This document shows positions 54,001 to 58,888 of a stretch of DNA of 64,000 bases, in pieces. This DNA comes from Strongylocentrotus purpuratus. Taxonomy: Eukaryota; Echinodermata; Echinoidea; Camarodonta; Strongylocentrotidae. The stretch is taken from NCBI RefSeq assembly GCF_000002235.5, contig NW_022145605.1:36424579-36488578 (forward strand), in the 5' to 3' direction. The notes beneath the pieces were generated by a model. It saw only the letters and a program-made list of their open reading frames with translations, was not told the origin of the DNA and searched no databases. The first letter of the stretch is position 1, and each line of letters begins with the position of its first letter. Made by a program: the position numbers and the translations under genes.

Positions 54001-55118
54001 AAAAATTGTAACAAATAGAGGGCTTCACTGAAATATCATGATTTTGGTATCGGACCAAACAGAAAATTGCAAGCTTTCTCCTTGCACCAATATCCTATGA
54101 GTCAATGGCAGCCAGCGATAGCCAATAAGAAGGGCCCTTGTAGGTGCCAATTTAAGAAAATGAAGCTGCAATTCGACGAGATCGGATGAACGTCAGCGAA
54201 TTGCAGCCTCATTTTCCTTAATTGGCATCTAAAAGGGCCCTTCTTATTGGCTATTGCTGACTACCCTATAAGATAATGTTTTACATTTACATTATTCTTG
54301 TTTAAATCAGTAGAGTCTAGATCTAGATCTAGACCCTAAGTTGAAAAAAAGTTGTATTTTAATGCAATTTAGGTGTCATCAATTGTCATTAAGTACTGAT
54401 TTTTAGTGAAATCAGTTGAGTTTCGTACAGTAGTGTTTGAAATGTTGAGAATCAATAGCACAGCTTTTAATACACATGCAGCCAGGATAGTAATGCATCA
54501 TCATTATTTTTTATGATTTTTATGATTTTTATCATTTTACATGTAACAGTTGAAAAAAATTGTATTTTAATGCAATTTTTAGGTGTCATCAATTGTCACT
54601 AAAGTACTGATTTTTAGTGAAATCAGTTGAGTTTCGTACAGTAGTGTTTGAAATGTTGAGAATCAATAGCACAGCTTTTAATACACAGCCAGGATAGTAA
54701 TGCATCATCATTATTTTTTATGATTTTTATGATTTTTATCATTTTACTTGCACCATAAACATGTATATATTTCGGCACAAATTTACACAAGCCGTTCACC
54801 GTCGGCAAAAGATCACCCTTGTCTAGATGCTGAACAGGCTTTGACAAGTAGTAGAATAGAAGTAGAATAGAAGTAGAATGCAGCTAGACCCTAACTTACT
54901 TAGATCTATGTATGTGTGGTTCCACTGGAATTGAAAATGTCTTTCTTGTAATTAGGAGTGACTGTTAGGTCTTTGCCGTATACTCACCACGATCCGTCAG
55001 TAGAATAGTCCTCGCGGACAGTTCCCCACTGACGTTCTGATAGATAGGGGCCCCATCTTTTCCAATTACCATCCTTTACTCTCTCCTCTGCTTCGTTAAG
55101 ACGAAGGTGTTCTGACAT
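11828..55118 (-). CDS. GH63-like (MGH1/YMR196W family) glycoside hydrolase, 15 exons, 887 residues
   Basis: Fifteen minus-strand exons with GT-AG borders join in phase into 2664 nt (listed separately). Family motifs, from recall: [19 protein letters not shown] (20-38), [16 protein letters not shown] (49-64), [10 protein letters not shown] (200-209), VNPPVHAW (483-490), GGFLGLDN (538-545), NSNWRGPIW (765-773), FYEYF (853-857) and SHQTGWTA (868-875). GH63 enzymes act on alpha-glucosidic or alpha-mannosidic bonds by inversion. By analogy with the LD(D/N) and WE(N/Q)Y...GxGxG...GWT motifs of processing glucosidase I, Asp544 is the likely acid and Glu855 the likely base. The N-terminal half should be the beta-rich domain and the C-terminal half the alpha barrel. 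There is no signal peptide or membrane segment, so it is probably cytosolic. Length matches bacterial relatives (about 880-900) and is shorter than yeast YMR196W. Substrate is unknown. The reading frame looks intact despite the many elements in its introns. Confidence 0.93.
12035..12038. repeat. Target-site duplication GTAG, left copy
   Basis: GTAG precedes the TG of the left terminal repeat and recurs at 18617-18620 after the CA of the right one. The flanks on both sides are the same kind of GGTGGT/GATAGTAG-rich sequence, as expected for one original locus. Confidence 0.7.
12039..13229 (+). repeat. Left LTR of the Ty3/Gypsy element
   Basis: Begins TGTAACGATCCG and ends GCCGCCACA. It holds a palindromic CRE-type site TGACGTCA at 12062-12069 and TATA-like words near 12428 and 13104. 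Its last 246 bp are repeated at the right end. The gag open frame starts inside this repeat. Confidence 0.7.
13115..18166 (+). pseudogene. gag-pol remnant of the Ty3/Gypsy element
   Basis: Recognisable parts: a gag matrix/capsid-type region (about 13115-14280) with a charged N-terminus; a zinc knuckle of the [14 protein letters not shown] type near 14338; a protease active site VDTGASDS near 14630; reverse transcriptase with the [10 protein letters not shown] active site near 15880; RNase H starting at [13 protein letters not shown] near 16285; an integrase zinc finger near 16950-17070; a DDE core ([34 protein letters not shown]) at about 17150-17470; and a C-terminal GPF-type module near 17860. 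It is a fossil with several breaks and not an expected host protein. Confidence 0.9.
13234..13250 (+). other. tRNA-Leu primer binding site
   Basis: TGGTGTCAGAAGTGGGA lies four bases after the left repeat and matches the complement of the 3' end of animal tRNA-Leu. Established knowledge: Ty3/Gypsy elements prime minus-strand synthesis from such sites. Confidence 0.8.
18371..18616 (+). repeat. Right end repeat of the Ty3/Gypsy element (matched part)
   Basis: 246 bp aligned without gaps to 12984-13229, with about seven substitutions, ending ACCACA before the GTAG target copy. Confidence 0.85.
18890..19351. mobile_element. TTAAAGG-type MITE (family 'GGTAATACAAAG')
   Basis: TTAA flanks both ends. 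The terminus AGGTAATACAAAGTTTTGG is inverted at the right end as CCCAAAACTTTGCATTACCT. A second full copy lies at 59749-60252 with the same interior. It is non-coding and sits in intron 14 beside exon 14. Confidence 0.8.
19384..19660 (-). CDS. Exon 14 of the GH63-like gene
   Basis: Acceptor GTTCTCAG is followed by TG, completing Val776; the exon encodes 777-867 and ends AG before the donor GTAGGG, splitting Ser868. It includes [20 protein letters not shown], the [14 protein letters not shown] block and [15 protein letters not shown]. That last motif matches the GH63 general-base segment, with Glu855 the candidate catalytic base. Two decayed copies of its first part lie just upstream in intron 13. 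Confidence 0.93.
19770..19826 (-). pseudogene. Decayed duplicate of the start of exon 14 (copy 2)
   Basis: Reads [19 protein letters not shown], alignable to [20 protein letters not shown] at the start of exon 14. It lies 166 bp upstream of the true exon start and has no consensus AG just before it. The neighbouring intron sequence is also repeated, which points to a local tandem duplication and not to retroposition. Confidence 0.7.
19930..19991 (-). pseudogene. Decayed duplicate of the start of exon 14 (copy 3)
   Basis: Contains [17 protein letters not shown], alignable to [17 protein letters not shown] of exon 14, and keeps an acceptor-like TTCTTAG at its start. Relative to exon 14 it has about two extra bases near the start, so splicing into it would shift the frame. 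It lies about 165 bp beyond copy 2. Confidence 0.65.
20542..20815 (-). CDS. Exon 13 of the GH63-like gene
   Basis: Acceptor TTTGTGAAG, residues 685-775, donor GTAATG after the first base of Val776. Carries [12 protein letters not shown], the [19 protein letters not shown] block, [10 protein letters not shown] and NSNWRGPIW. The last is the conserved substrate-cleft motif shared with YgjK and other GH63 proteins. Confidence 0.93.
20991..21545. repeat. Purine-rich GA/GAGACA repeats
   Basis: A pure (GA)n run near 20994-21026 is followed by degenerate GAGACAGAG/GAAGAGGGAGGCAGAG units to 21545. The long Ser/Leu-rich minus-strand open frames across it are repeat artefacts. It lies in intron 12 near exon 13. 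Confidence 0.85.
21605..22055. mobile_element. Mariner-like non-autonomous element, copy 1
   Basis: Starts ACAGTGCGTCCCAGTAAAAA, a terminus seen in Tc1/mariner-type elements, and matches 55929-56395 over its whole length. I did not find a clear inverted partner of the terminus at the other end, so the right border is approximate. Confidence 0.6.
22064..22385. mobile_element. Short MITE with GGGTGGTATTC termini
   Basis: GGGTGGTATTC at the left is inverted at the right as GGAATACCACCC, with about 300 bp of non-coding sequence between. The superfamily is not assigned. Confidence 0.65.
22386..22813. other. No gene seen
   Basis: Intron 12 sequence with no supported feature. The word TGACTGTGCCAAAATTGAAAG recurs near 24630, which suggests a worn dispersed repeat. 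Confidence 0.35.
22814..23356. mobile_element. TTAAAGG-type MITE (family 'GGGATAGTTGAG'), copy 1
   Basis: TTAA ends and terminal inverted repeats AGGGATAGTTGAGTTC; the interior matches the copy at 40488-41044. Its right TTAA (23353-23356) is also the left TTAA of the next MITE, so the two elements abut on one target site. Confidence 0.85.
23353..23860. mobile_element. TTAAAGG-type MITE (family 'TACTATGTCCC'), full copy
   Basis: TTAA flanks both ends. The termini AGATACTATGTCCCTTTTGC and GCAAAAGGGACATAGTACCT are inverted copies. The interior matches the copies at 6038-6560 and 50798-53517. It is non-coding. Confidence 0.85.
23861..24796. other. No gene seen
   Basis: Intron 12 sequence, AT-rich, with no coding or element border that I can support. 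Confidence 0.35.
24797..25134 (-). mobile_element. tRNA-derived SINE with (ATT)n tail
   Basis: On the minus strand it reads GGTCGAGGGTTCGAATCCCGA (a B-box-like tRNA head), then a body shared with 35111-35470 including GGGAGTGGAAAATGTGCA, then GATATAAAAGCGGAATATT and an ATT tail. The tRNA head is cut short where the LINE at 25138 begins. Confidence 0.8.
25138..27905 (-). mobile_element. CR1/L2-group LINE, 5'-truncated
   Basis: The minus-strand reading begins inside an endonuclease domain (ILGDFNCD, then LIDLIFVSD), followed by reverse transcriptase ([53 protein letters not shown]) and a C-terminal region with RLDYCSVVW and a WNKLDNSLR-type end. A one-base frame break occurs near 26035 and a stop or shift near 25675, so it is dead. 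The 3' end is a TAAA repeat at about 25138-25156. It lies in intron 12, same strand as the host gene. Confidence 0.9.
27905..29200 (+). mobile_element. Second LINE fragment, opposite orientation
   Basis: The plus-strand reading starts at the reverse transcriptase active site ([13 protein letters not shown]) and continues through [11 protein letters not shown] to the C-terminus [13 protein letters not shown]...FKRKLKEYL, in several frames with stops. It ends after AATAAAAATCAATTAATC near 29190. Its sequence differs from the LINE on the other strand, so the two are different families joined 5' to 5'. Confidence 0.8.
29526..29728 (-). CDS. Exon 12 of the GH63-like gene
   Basis: Acceptor GTCTTTAAAG, GT completing Gly617, residues 618-684, donor GTAAGT directly after His684. 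Contains [13 protein letters not shown] and [15 protein letters not shown], a strongly conserved barrel helix pair of the family. Confidence 0.93.
29976..30116. repeat. Near-perfect hairpin, ATATTGACTGG type
   Basis: Arms AATATTGACTGGCCTTGAGG... and ...GAAAGTAAAGCCAGTCAATATT pair over about 60 bp around a short centre CGAGTCGAAAGACGAG. The outer word recurs in the hairpin at 8844-9021. It lies in intron 11. Confidence 0.75.
30691..30850 (-). CDS. Exon 11 of the GH63-like gene
   Basis: Acceptor CCTATACAG, residues 564-616, donor GTAAGA after the first base of Gly617. Starts [20 protein letters not shown], a helix conserved in GH63 barrels, and ends with a short Gly run (SGGG). Confidence 0.93.
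31311..31431 (-). CDS. Exon 10 of the GH63-like gene (candidate catalytic acid)
   Basis: Acceptor CACTCCTAG, one base completing Trp523, residues 524-563, donor GTCAGT. Carries [18 protein letters not shown]; Asp544 in LDN lines up with the general-acid aspartate of GH63 LDD/MDN motifs. It ends LPTGGHLEQ and exon 11 continues ADGTAW. Confidence 0.94.
31629..31655. repeat. Poly-G tract
   Basis: An interrupted G run of over 25 bases in intron 9, likely to form quadruplex structure and to be length-variable. Confidence 0.9.
32398..34400 (+). mobile_element. Jockey-like LINE remnant in intron 9
   Basis: Parts in order on the plus strand are endonuclease ([23 protein letters not shown]), a linker ([14 protein letters not shown]), reverse transcriptase ([40 protein letters not shown]) and a C-terminal finger-like segment ([18 protein letters not shown]). 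It has many stops and frame changes; the region after the reverse transcriptase A motif is shortened. A GAAGAA tail lies near 34393. It is dead and antisense to the host gene. Confidence 0.85.
34635..34786 (-). CDS. Exon 9 of the GH63-like gene
   Basis: Acceptor GTTGTCCAG, residues 473-522, donor GTGTGT inside the Trp523 codon. Begins [20 protein letters not shown], a hallmark block of this family, and ends FQKLLINFT. The donor choice is fixed by exon 10, which restores FTWWVNRKD. Confidence 0.93.
35111..35470 (+). mobile_element. tRNA-derived SINE with (ATT)n tail, full-length
   Basis: The tRNA-Leu-like head (GTCGGGTGGTTTAAGGCGC as A box, GGTTTGAATCC as B box) is followed by GACATGGCACTAATATCCTT, the body shared with 24797-25134, and the tail TATAAAAGCGGAACATTATT. 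Lies in intron 8. Confidence 0.85.
35700..36296. mobile_element. MITE-like element with internal TGACCTTT repeats
   Basis: Contains about four diverged copies of the roughly 157-bp unit that forms the array at 62731-64000, and ends with ATAATGCCTCCGGCACC...GGGCGGAAGCATA. The same end occurs at 59330-59370. It lies in intron 8 and is non-coding. Confidence 0.65.
36534..36690 (-). mobile_element. tRNA-headed SINE remnant, second family
   Basis: On the minus strand: a tRNA-like head with GATAGCTTAGTCGGTAGAGC, then a body with CATTACCAGGTCCCTCGGAG. The head keeps A-box character but the B box is worn and no clover-leaf closes, so it is not a functional tRNA gene. Confidence 0.6.
36948..37064 (-). 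CDS. Exon 8 of the GH63-like gene
   Basis: Acceptor TTCTTCCAG, residues 434-472, donor GTAAGA after Gln472. Reads [20 protein letters not shown] then EWYMAPNGQ, the first barrel helices; the Trp-Asp of SWDLAFH is conserved in the family. Confidence 0.93.
38241..38360. repeat. Near-perfect hairpin with CCCGAGG...CCGAGGG centre
   Basis: Left arm AATTACCCACACAAGGTACC and AGTCTAACACGCCC are inverted at the right as GGGCGTGTTAGACT and GGTACCGAGTGTGGGTAATT, about 50 paired bases around the loop GAGGCGATAGCCGA. It lies in intron 7. Confidence 0.8.
38750..38977 (-). CDS. Exon 7 of the GH63-like gene
   Basis: Acceptor TCATCCTAG, residues 358-433, donor GTAAGA after Trp433. Contains [18 protein letters not shown] and [13 protein letters not shown]. 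This segment links the N-terminal beta domain to the barrel in GH63 proteins. Confidence 0.93.
39506..39708 (-). CDS. Exon 6 of the GH63-like gene
   Basis: Acceptor AAATCTGTAG, GT completing Gly290, residues 291-357, donor GTAGGA after Gln357. Contains [18 protein letters not shown] and [18 protein letters not shown]; mostly beta-strand-like, consistent with the end of the N-terminal domain. Confidence 0.92.
39885..40281. repeat. Dispersed repeat, pair with 42325-42735
   Basis: Shares TAGGTCAGTCAGGAA, CATCAAGATATTTATGATTG and GTCTATTGGGGAAAA in the same order as 42325-42735, in introns 5 and 4 of the same gene. It could be an element or a local duplication. Confidence 0.6.
40281..41170. mobile_element. 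TTAA-flanked MITE, host of a nested MITE
   Basis: The left end TTAAAGCCTCTCTAAAGTGT and the right end ACACTTTAGTGGATCTTTAA are inverted copies. Its middle is interrupted by the element at 40488-41044, so it is the older of the two. Confidence 0.7.
40488..41044. mobile_element. TTAAAGG-type MITE (family 'GGGATAGTTGAG'), copy 2, nested
   Basis: TTAA at both ends and the same termini and interior as 22814-23356, with scattered substitutions. It is inserted into the MITE at 40281-41170. Confidence 0.85.
41302..41380. repeat. 20-bp tandem repeat
   Basis: ATAAATAAACGAAAGAATGA is repeated about three and a half times in intron 5. Confidence 0.85.
41470..41691. mobile_element. Short MITE with AAGGCCGGCTCACA termini
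   Basis: A perfect 14-bp terminal inverted repeat encloses about 195 bp of non-coding sequence, which contains further CGACAAACGACGG/CCGTC inverted words. It is in intron 5, about 115 bp from exon 5. Confidence 0.8.
41806..41955 (-). CDS. Exon 5 of the GH63-like gene
   Basis: Acceptor ATATCTAG, GC completing Gly240, residues 241-289, donor GTAAGA after the first base of Gly290. Contains [20 protein letters not shown] and [12 protein letters not shown]. Confidence 0.92.
42325..42735. repeat. Dispersed repeat, pair with 39885-40281
   Basis: See the partner repeat: block order is the same, with moderate divergence. Lies in intron 4. Confidence 0.6.
42951..43193 (-). CDS. Exon 4 of the GH63-like gene
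   Basis: Acceptor TTATCCAG, GT completing Gly159, residues 160-239, donor GTAATT after the first base of Gly240. Contains [20 protein letters not shown] and [10 protein letters not shown], conserved strands of the N-terminal sugar-binding-like domain. Confidence 0.94.
43609..43791 (-). CDS. Exon 3 of the GH63-like gene
   Basis: Acceptor TCCCTCTAG, GT completing Gly98, residues 99-158, donor GTGAGT. Contains [20 protein letters not shown] and [13 protein letters not shown], matching the HGEDVKEYYYYLD region of relatives. Confidence 0.93.
43871..44724. repeat. 85/86-bp minisatellite, ten copies
   Basis: Starts of GGAGATGGGG occur at 43871, 43957, 44042, 44127, 44212, 44297, 44383, 44469, 44555 and 44640. 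Two unit types alternate in blocks, one with ATCTACATGTA (85 bp) and one with ATGTACATACAA (86 bp). It is in intron 2. Long open frames on both strands are products of the repeat. Confidence 0.95.
44725..45290. repeat. Degenerate G/T-rich repeats
   Basis: GGGGTGTGGTGTGAAGGGGGATGATGTT-like units of about 30 bp near 44817-44900 grade into GGAGGGGTATGGAGATAGGG units up to 45260. It is non-coding intron 2. Confidence 0.75.
45587..45649 (-). pseudogene. Decayed partial copy of exon 2 in intron 2
   Basis: On the plus strand it reads TAGAGTTCTTCTTTCAAGAT, then TCTTTACTATTC and AGAGCAAAGCGAAGCCTAC. This matches exon 2 (TCTTTCTTTCAAGATGGGAT, TCTTTACCATTCC, AGAGCAAAACAAAGCCTAC) with a gap of about nine bases and several substitutions. 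It lies about 100 bp downstream of the true segment, so it is a local tandem duplication. Confidence 0.7.
45674..45834 (-). CDS. Exon 2 of the GH63-like gene
   Basis: Acceptor TTCTGTCCAG, one base completing Cys44, residues 45-97, donor GTGAGT after the first base of Gly98. Contains [40 protein letters not shown] and [10 protein letters not shown], the most conserved N-terminal block of the family. Confidence 0.95.
45835..46611. other. Intron 1, no feature seen
   Basis: AT-rich intron DNA with a poly-C run near 46493; no coding or repeat border is supported. Confidence 0.35.
46612..46895 (+). mobile_element. tRNA-derived SINE, third type
   Basis: The tRNA-like head (GTCGTGGTCGAGTGAATACG, B box TGTTCGAGTCCCGCC) is followed by GTGGCACTAATGTCCTTTGG, a body different from the other SINEs, and a TATTATTAGTATTATTAT tail. 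Confidence 0.75.
47504..48348. mobile_element. MITE with TTATGC...GTCACACC termini
   Basis: The left end TTATGCGTCACACCTTTGAGTAT and the right end CAATGGTGTGACTGAGGCATAA are inverted near-copies with a small gap. The interior is unusually GC-rich for the window, with many GCAAGC/TTGC words and inner inverted copies; no protein is recognised. Confidence 0.6.
49285..49390 (-). mobile_element. SINE body fragment
   Basis: TCATTGGATTCAGGGTTGCC and TCTACTCCCTGGGGAGCATTCC match the body of the SINEs at 24797-25134 and 35111-35470. Head and tail are missing. Confidence 0.65.
49391..50797. other. Intron 1, no feature seen
   Basis: AT-rich sequence; no coding segment, RNA gene or element border is supported. 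Confidence 0.35.
51190..53425 (+). mobile_element. L2/Rex1-like LINE, 5'-truncated, in intron 1
   Basis: Plus-strand reverse transcriptase parts: [66 protein letters not shown], then [35 protein letters not shown] and a C-terminal [13 protein letters not shown]. The tail resumes after an inserted DNA element with [12 protein letters not shown] and a stop, then a 3' UTR ending CGCCTTATAAATCATATG and (ATT)n near 53400. Stops in the first part and frame changes near 52000 show it is dead. Confidence 0.88.
52575..53199. mobile_element. MITE with GTCTCGCCTGC termini, inserted in the LINE
   Basis: GTCTCGCCTGCATAA at the left is inverted at the right as TACGCAGGCGAGAC. The insertion separates the LINE reading ...SSSAEVLNK from its C-terminus [12 protein letters not shown]. 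The interior contains the TGACCTTTGACCTTGACTTTG word found in many intron repeats here. Exact borders and target duplication are not resolved. Confidence 0.7.
54115..54257. repeat. Hairpin with 61-bp arms
   Basis: GCGATAGCCAATAAGAAGGG and GAAGCTGCAATTCG at the left pair with CGAATTGCAGCCTC and CCCTTCTTATTGGCTATTGC at the right, around a 20-base loop, with about 85% arm identity. It is in intron 1, about 0.7 kb from exon 1. Confidence 0.8.
54340..54757. repeat. 209-bp tandem duplication
   Basis: Two copies start with GTTGAAAAAAA at 54340 and 54549 and are almost identical, differing by a few one- to three-base indels. Recent, non-coding, intron 1. Confidence 0.9.
54988..55118 (-). CDS. Exon 1 (start) of the GH63-like gene
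   Basis: Begins [18 protein letters not shown] and runs through [19 protein letters not shown]; donor GTGAGT after the second base of Cys44. The start is supported by an A at position -3 (CAAGATG) and because relatives begin a similar short distance before the [17 protein letters not shown] block. The N-terminus is hydrophilic, so no secretion signal is visible. Confidence 0.92.
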
Positions 55119-55217
55119 CTTGCTCCAACACACTGCACTGGAGCTTGTGATGTGATTCTTGGTATACGTATCATCAAGGTACTAGGCTAGCTAGCTAGCT
55201 AGCTTTAATCACGTATA

Positions 55218-55268
55218 TGACGTCACGAACGTCATCGCATTTACTGGACCGCGCCCGCGCCACGCCTA
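55218..55268 (-). promoter_or_regulatory. Putative promoter: CRE palindrome and GC-rich patch
   Basis: TGACGTCA lies at 55218-55225, 100 bp upstream of the ATG, with a second ACGTCA-type half-site next to it and a CCGCGCCCGCGCCACGCC patch at 55250-55268. In this AT-rich window such a GC-rich, CpG-containing patch is rare, which supports a housekeeping-type promoter. The transcription start is not visible. Confidence 0.45.
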
Positions 55269-55281
55269 CTCTATATGGAGG

Positions 55282-55928
55282 GGTGCTATAGTGCAAGTTT
55301 AAATGTAATCATGCTAGGAGATATATGGAGTTAATTTGTACATTTTGAAGGCTTAAAAGAGGGGGTGCTAGCTAGGCTGGATGGAGGGGTACTAGAGGCG
55401 GGGTACTAGAGGCTGGATATAGTATTCTAGGGGGGGGGGGCTTGGTGAGAAAAAAAGGGGGGAAAGGGGAAAAGGGGGAAAAGGGGGAAAGAAGAAGGAA
55501 AAAAAAGGGAAAGAAGAAGGGGAAAAAAAAAGCAATTTTTGGAAAATCCTGAAGCCGCCACTGGGTCGCCCCCCCCCCCCCCTGGCAAAAAGCTAGATCC
55601 GCCCCTGCTACTATAGGACTAGCTAGGAAATAGATGGCAAAATTCATGTACATTTCTAAGGTTCAAAGGATGGGGTGCTAGGCTGGATGTAGTTAGAGGA
55701 GCTGATCGTTTGATTATCTTCGACCGATTTCTTTTTTGTCAATTCTGTTAATTTGACATATTATCAATATAATCATGTATATCATTAATTCTATAAATTC
55801 ATATTATGAAGTCATTCACGGTTCCATATAATCTTTTGGTTATATAGACTTGTGCAATGCTGGAGCGAGAACACTGACTGAATTCAAGAAAATGAAACAT
55901 ATTACGAAATTGATCAGTATTATATATA
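55282..55928. other. No gene seen; G-rich and A-rich low-complexity DNA
   Basis: GGGGTACTAGAGGC-like short duplications near 55380-55410, then GGGGAAAAGGGGGAAA runs at 55429-55540 and a C run at 55569. Open frames here are low-complexity artefacts. Confidence 0.5.
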
Positions 55929-56395
55929 ACAGTGCGTCCCGGAAAAAAATTGAAACCAAGAATTATCGATGTTTTATCATAACTTTATCACAATTATAAG
56001 TAATAAATGACACATATTTGTAAAGCTTAGATCCTCCTCTTTCATTTGATGCAAGTCATATGATGCAAATTTCACGCATGAGTGATTTAAAACAATTTGA
56101 AGAGAGGGTACCAAAAAGTTATTTGGCAGGCGGTATCTGAATTTCAAAAAGAAAATCACTTTTCTAGAAAATTCATTTCCTGCCCGTTCATATGACAATC
56201 AATAAGGAAAAATGAGCAAGGAATGACACACTTCTGTTTTTTTAAAGTAATGCTTGCATTTCCATAATTTTATTAAACAAATTCGTTTACACTGGCTGCC
56301 TGCCGTAGCAACAAACAGAGTTAAAAAAGACTTAACTCCGTTTTGTTGATGACCATGCATCAAGTCTTTCGTCTTTTTTGTGCCAGGCTATTGCA
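55929..56395. mobile_element. Mariner-like non-autonomous element, copy 2
   Basis: Starts ACAGTGCGTCCCGGAAAAAA and aligns along its length with 21605-22055 (for example ACACATATTTGTAAAGCTT and CGGTATCTGAATTTCAAAAA). Non-coding. Confidence 0.6.
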
Positions 56396-57374
56396 TTCCC
56401 CAATCAAATATGATTTGTAATATGACTTAATGCAACTTTGATATTTGTTAAACTTTGATTGTTTCTTTTTATGTATGTATTTATCATTGTTTTGAGTTTA
56501 AATCTTTTTTTGTATTACTGAATCAGTTGTTATTGTTGTGGGTTTTTTGTCATAACATAATAATTCGTAATAATTACTTTTACAGGGGGCCCACACACTT
56601 TACATGCAAGCTCTGCTTGTTAGTCGGCCCTCCTTCCCTTTCAATTTCATGTTTTTGTTAATGTATCGTATTGTGCAAATTGATCTATGTATATCAGATG
56701 TACAGTACCATCATTGTAAATATGAAAAACTGAAAGAGGAAAAAATGAATTGAATTGAAATGAATTGAACTGAATTGAATTTAAAATCTCTAGGTAACTG
56801 TCTGAAAGTGACAGAGTGGTCTTGAAGAGGGGTAGATGGATATCAACGGGTTAATTGCCGTCTCATATTAATTTTAGAGGGGGGGGGGGAGCTCGGATCA
56901 CGAGGAGTATTTTCCTCGTTGTGTAAATCCCCTCCTATAGGAAATTTGATTATCTAAACACGCAAGGGGGACTTGCACCACAAAAAGTATAAAGACAGTT
57001 TTATAGTGTTTTTCTTATAATTGGCTTGAATAAATAAAGCAATTATATCATTTTTTTTAATGTATTGAAAGTAGTATTTCGTATTTAATCACCGTTAAAA
57101 GTGGCTAAAAAGAATCTTTATAGTATTCATTCATTCAGCCTAATCAATGCTTGACTAAATAAATGTGAATTATAATTTGTTCTATTCAGTAGGCCTACTA
57201 GATTAATTGGCTTGACTAAATAAAGTAATAATACATTAAACACACGCTTTGGTGGATACAATTTTGGAAGGTAGGAATTTTTTTTCAGAGTAAAAAGTGT
57301 CGATGATCAGATTCCAAGTATAAAGTTTTCTGTAAAGAATCGATTCCGAAGTTCGGAAATAATTTTTGATGGCT
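56396..57374. other. No gene seen
   Basis: AT-rich DNA with AATTGAATTG-type short repeats near 56745-56780 and a G run near 56880; no supported gene. Confidence 0.35.
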
Positions 57375-58480
57375 GATGTGATCGTTGCTAAACGTAGATT
57401 ATAAAATCCTATCTAAGATACTTTCTAAGACAATACAAGAAGTTTTACCTGAAATTTTGGTTTTGATCAGTTGGGATATGTTAAGGATAGGAACATTGGA
57501 GAAGCAATACAAATAATAGATGACATGATCTTTCATACTTCTTTTTACAGAGAACACGCTTTTTTGATAGCCATTGATTTTGAAAAAGCATTTGATTCTG
57601 TTTCACATTTATTTTTATATAGGGTATTAACTTATATACTAATGCAGAAAGTTGTGTTATAAATGGATACACATCAACAGGTTATATTAAGGTTGAAAGA
57701 GGAGTGAGGCAGGGAGATCCCCTCTCTCAATATTTGTTTGTTTTGTGTATTGAAATTTTAGCTCATTATGTTAAGAAATAATCATTAGATAAAAGGAATC
57801 AGTTTTGGAAATACAGTAATAAAGCAAGTTCTGTACGCAGACGATATAACACTTTTCATTAAAGATTTGAAATCTATTTTTGACTGTTTTTATAAAATAT
57901 CAGGATAAAGGTTAACAGAGACAAGACATTTATTTTACCCTTAGGTTCACAATTATCCACTCATACGTTTCTGTTTGGGAAGTGAGCCAACATTGTTGAA
58001 ATATTAGGAATATGTTTTTTAATACACAAAGATATCAAAGAAAAAATGAATTACAAAGAAATATTGAGCACAAAAACAAAAAAACATTTTTATGTGGTGG
58101 AAGCAGCATCAGGGCTTAAATTAATCCAAGGCCATCAAGGCCATGGCCGTGGATGCCCCTTTGAGTGGCCTCAATGCCCCTCTCATTGGCCTTGGAGATT
58201 TGTTGTGCCCTTTCCAATTCTTCCTATTTGTGCTGTAATTATAGGAATGTGCCCTACAGAAAAGTGGCCTTGCCCTAAAAATATTGAAATTGAAGGCCTG
58301 CAGCGTGATTTAACATTAATGGGGAAAGTTCAATTAATGAAAGTATGTGGCTATTCCAAATTGATATATTTATCATCATTGATGCCAGTTCCAGAATGGG
58401 TATATATATATATTGAAGAAATATGTTTTTATTTTTTGGTGTAGAAGCAAAGGCAAAATTAAAAAGAGCATCATTCTAGA
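57375..58480 (+). mobile_element. L1/Tx1-like LINE fragment
   Basis: Reverse transcriptase parts in order: GYVKDRNIGEAIQIIDDM, FLIAIDFEKAFDSVSHLFLY, GVRQGDPLSQYLFVLCIEIL, VLYADDITLFIKD, then RDLTLMGKVQLMKVCGYSKLIY near 58305. Several stops, a missing stretch in the palm region and an unrelated GGCCATCAAGGCCATGGCC-rich insertion near 58105-58280 show it is dead. The GVRQGDPLSxYLF and YADD signature is L1-like. Confidence 0.85.
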
Positions 58481-58745
58481 CTATCCGCAGGGTGGCCAAA
58501 AAAATTGAATTTCTGACTGCTAAAATTCATGTTTGATTGTTATCCATAAACAGAGAACAATGTGGATAAAAAGGCTCGTTACAGGAAAACAATGTATCAA
58601 ATGGAAAAATTATTTTTAATTTTTGATGAGACTGATGGGACGAAATCTATATTTTATTGTAATTACTGGGATGATACTGTTTGTGAAAACGTGCTACCGT
58701 GTACAAATTAAACATTATCTCAAATAAATAAATGAATGAAATAGC

Positions 58746-58798
58746 AAATCAATCAATCAATCATTCAATCAATCAATCAATCAGTCTATCAATCAACC
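58746..58798. repeat. (AATC)n microsatellite
   Basis: About 12 AATC units with a few interruptions. Confidence 0.9.
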
Positions 58799-58888
58799 AT
58801 CCATTAATAGAATAAAGTAACCTTTATGAATATTAATATGCAGAAAAGATCATTGTTTATTCTATCTATACACACTCAAAGAACAAAC

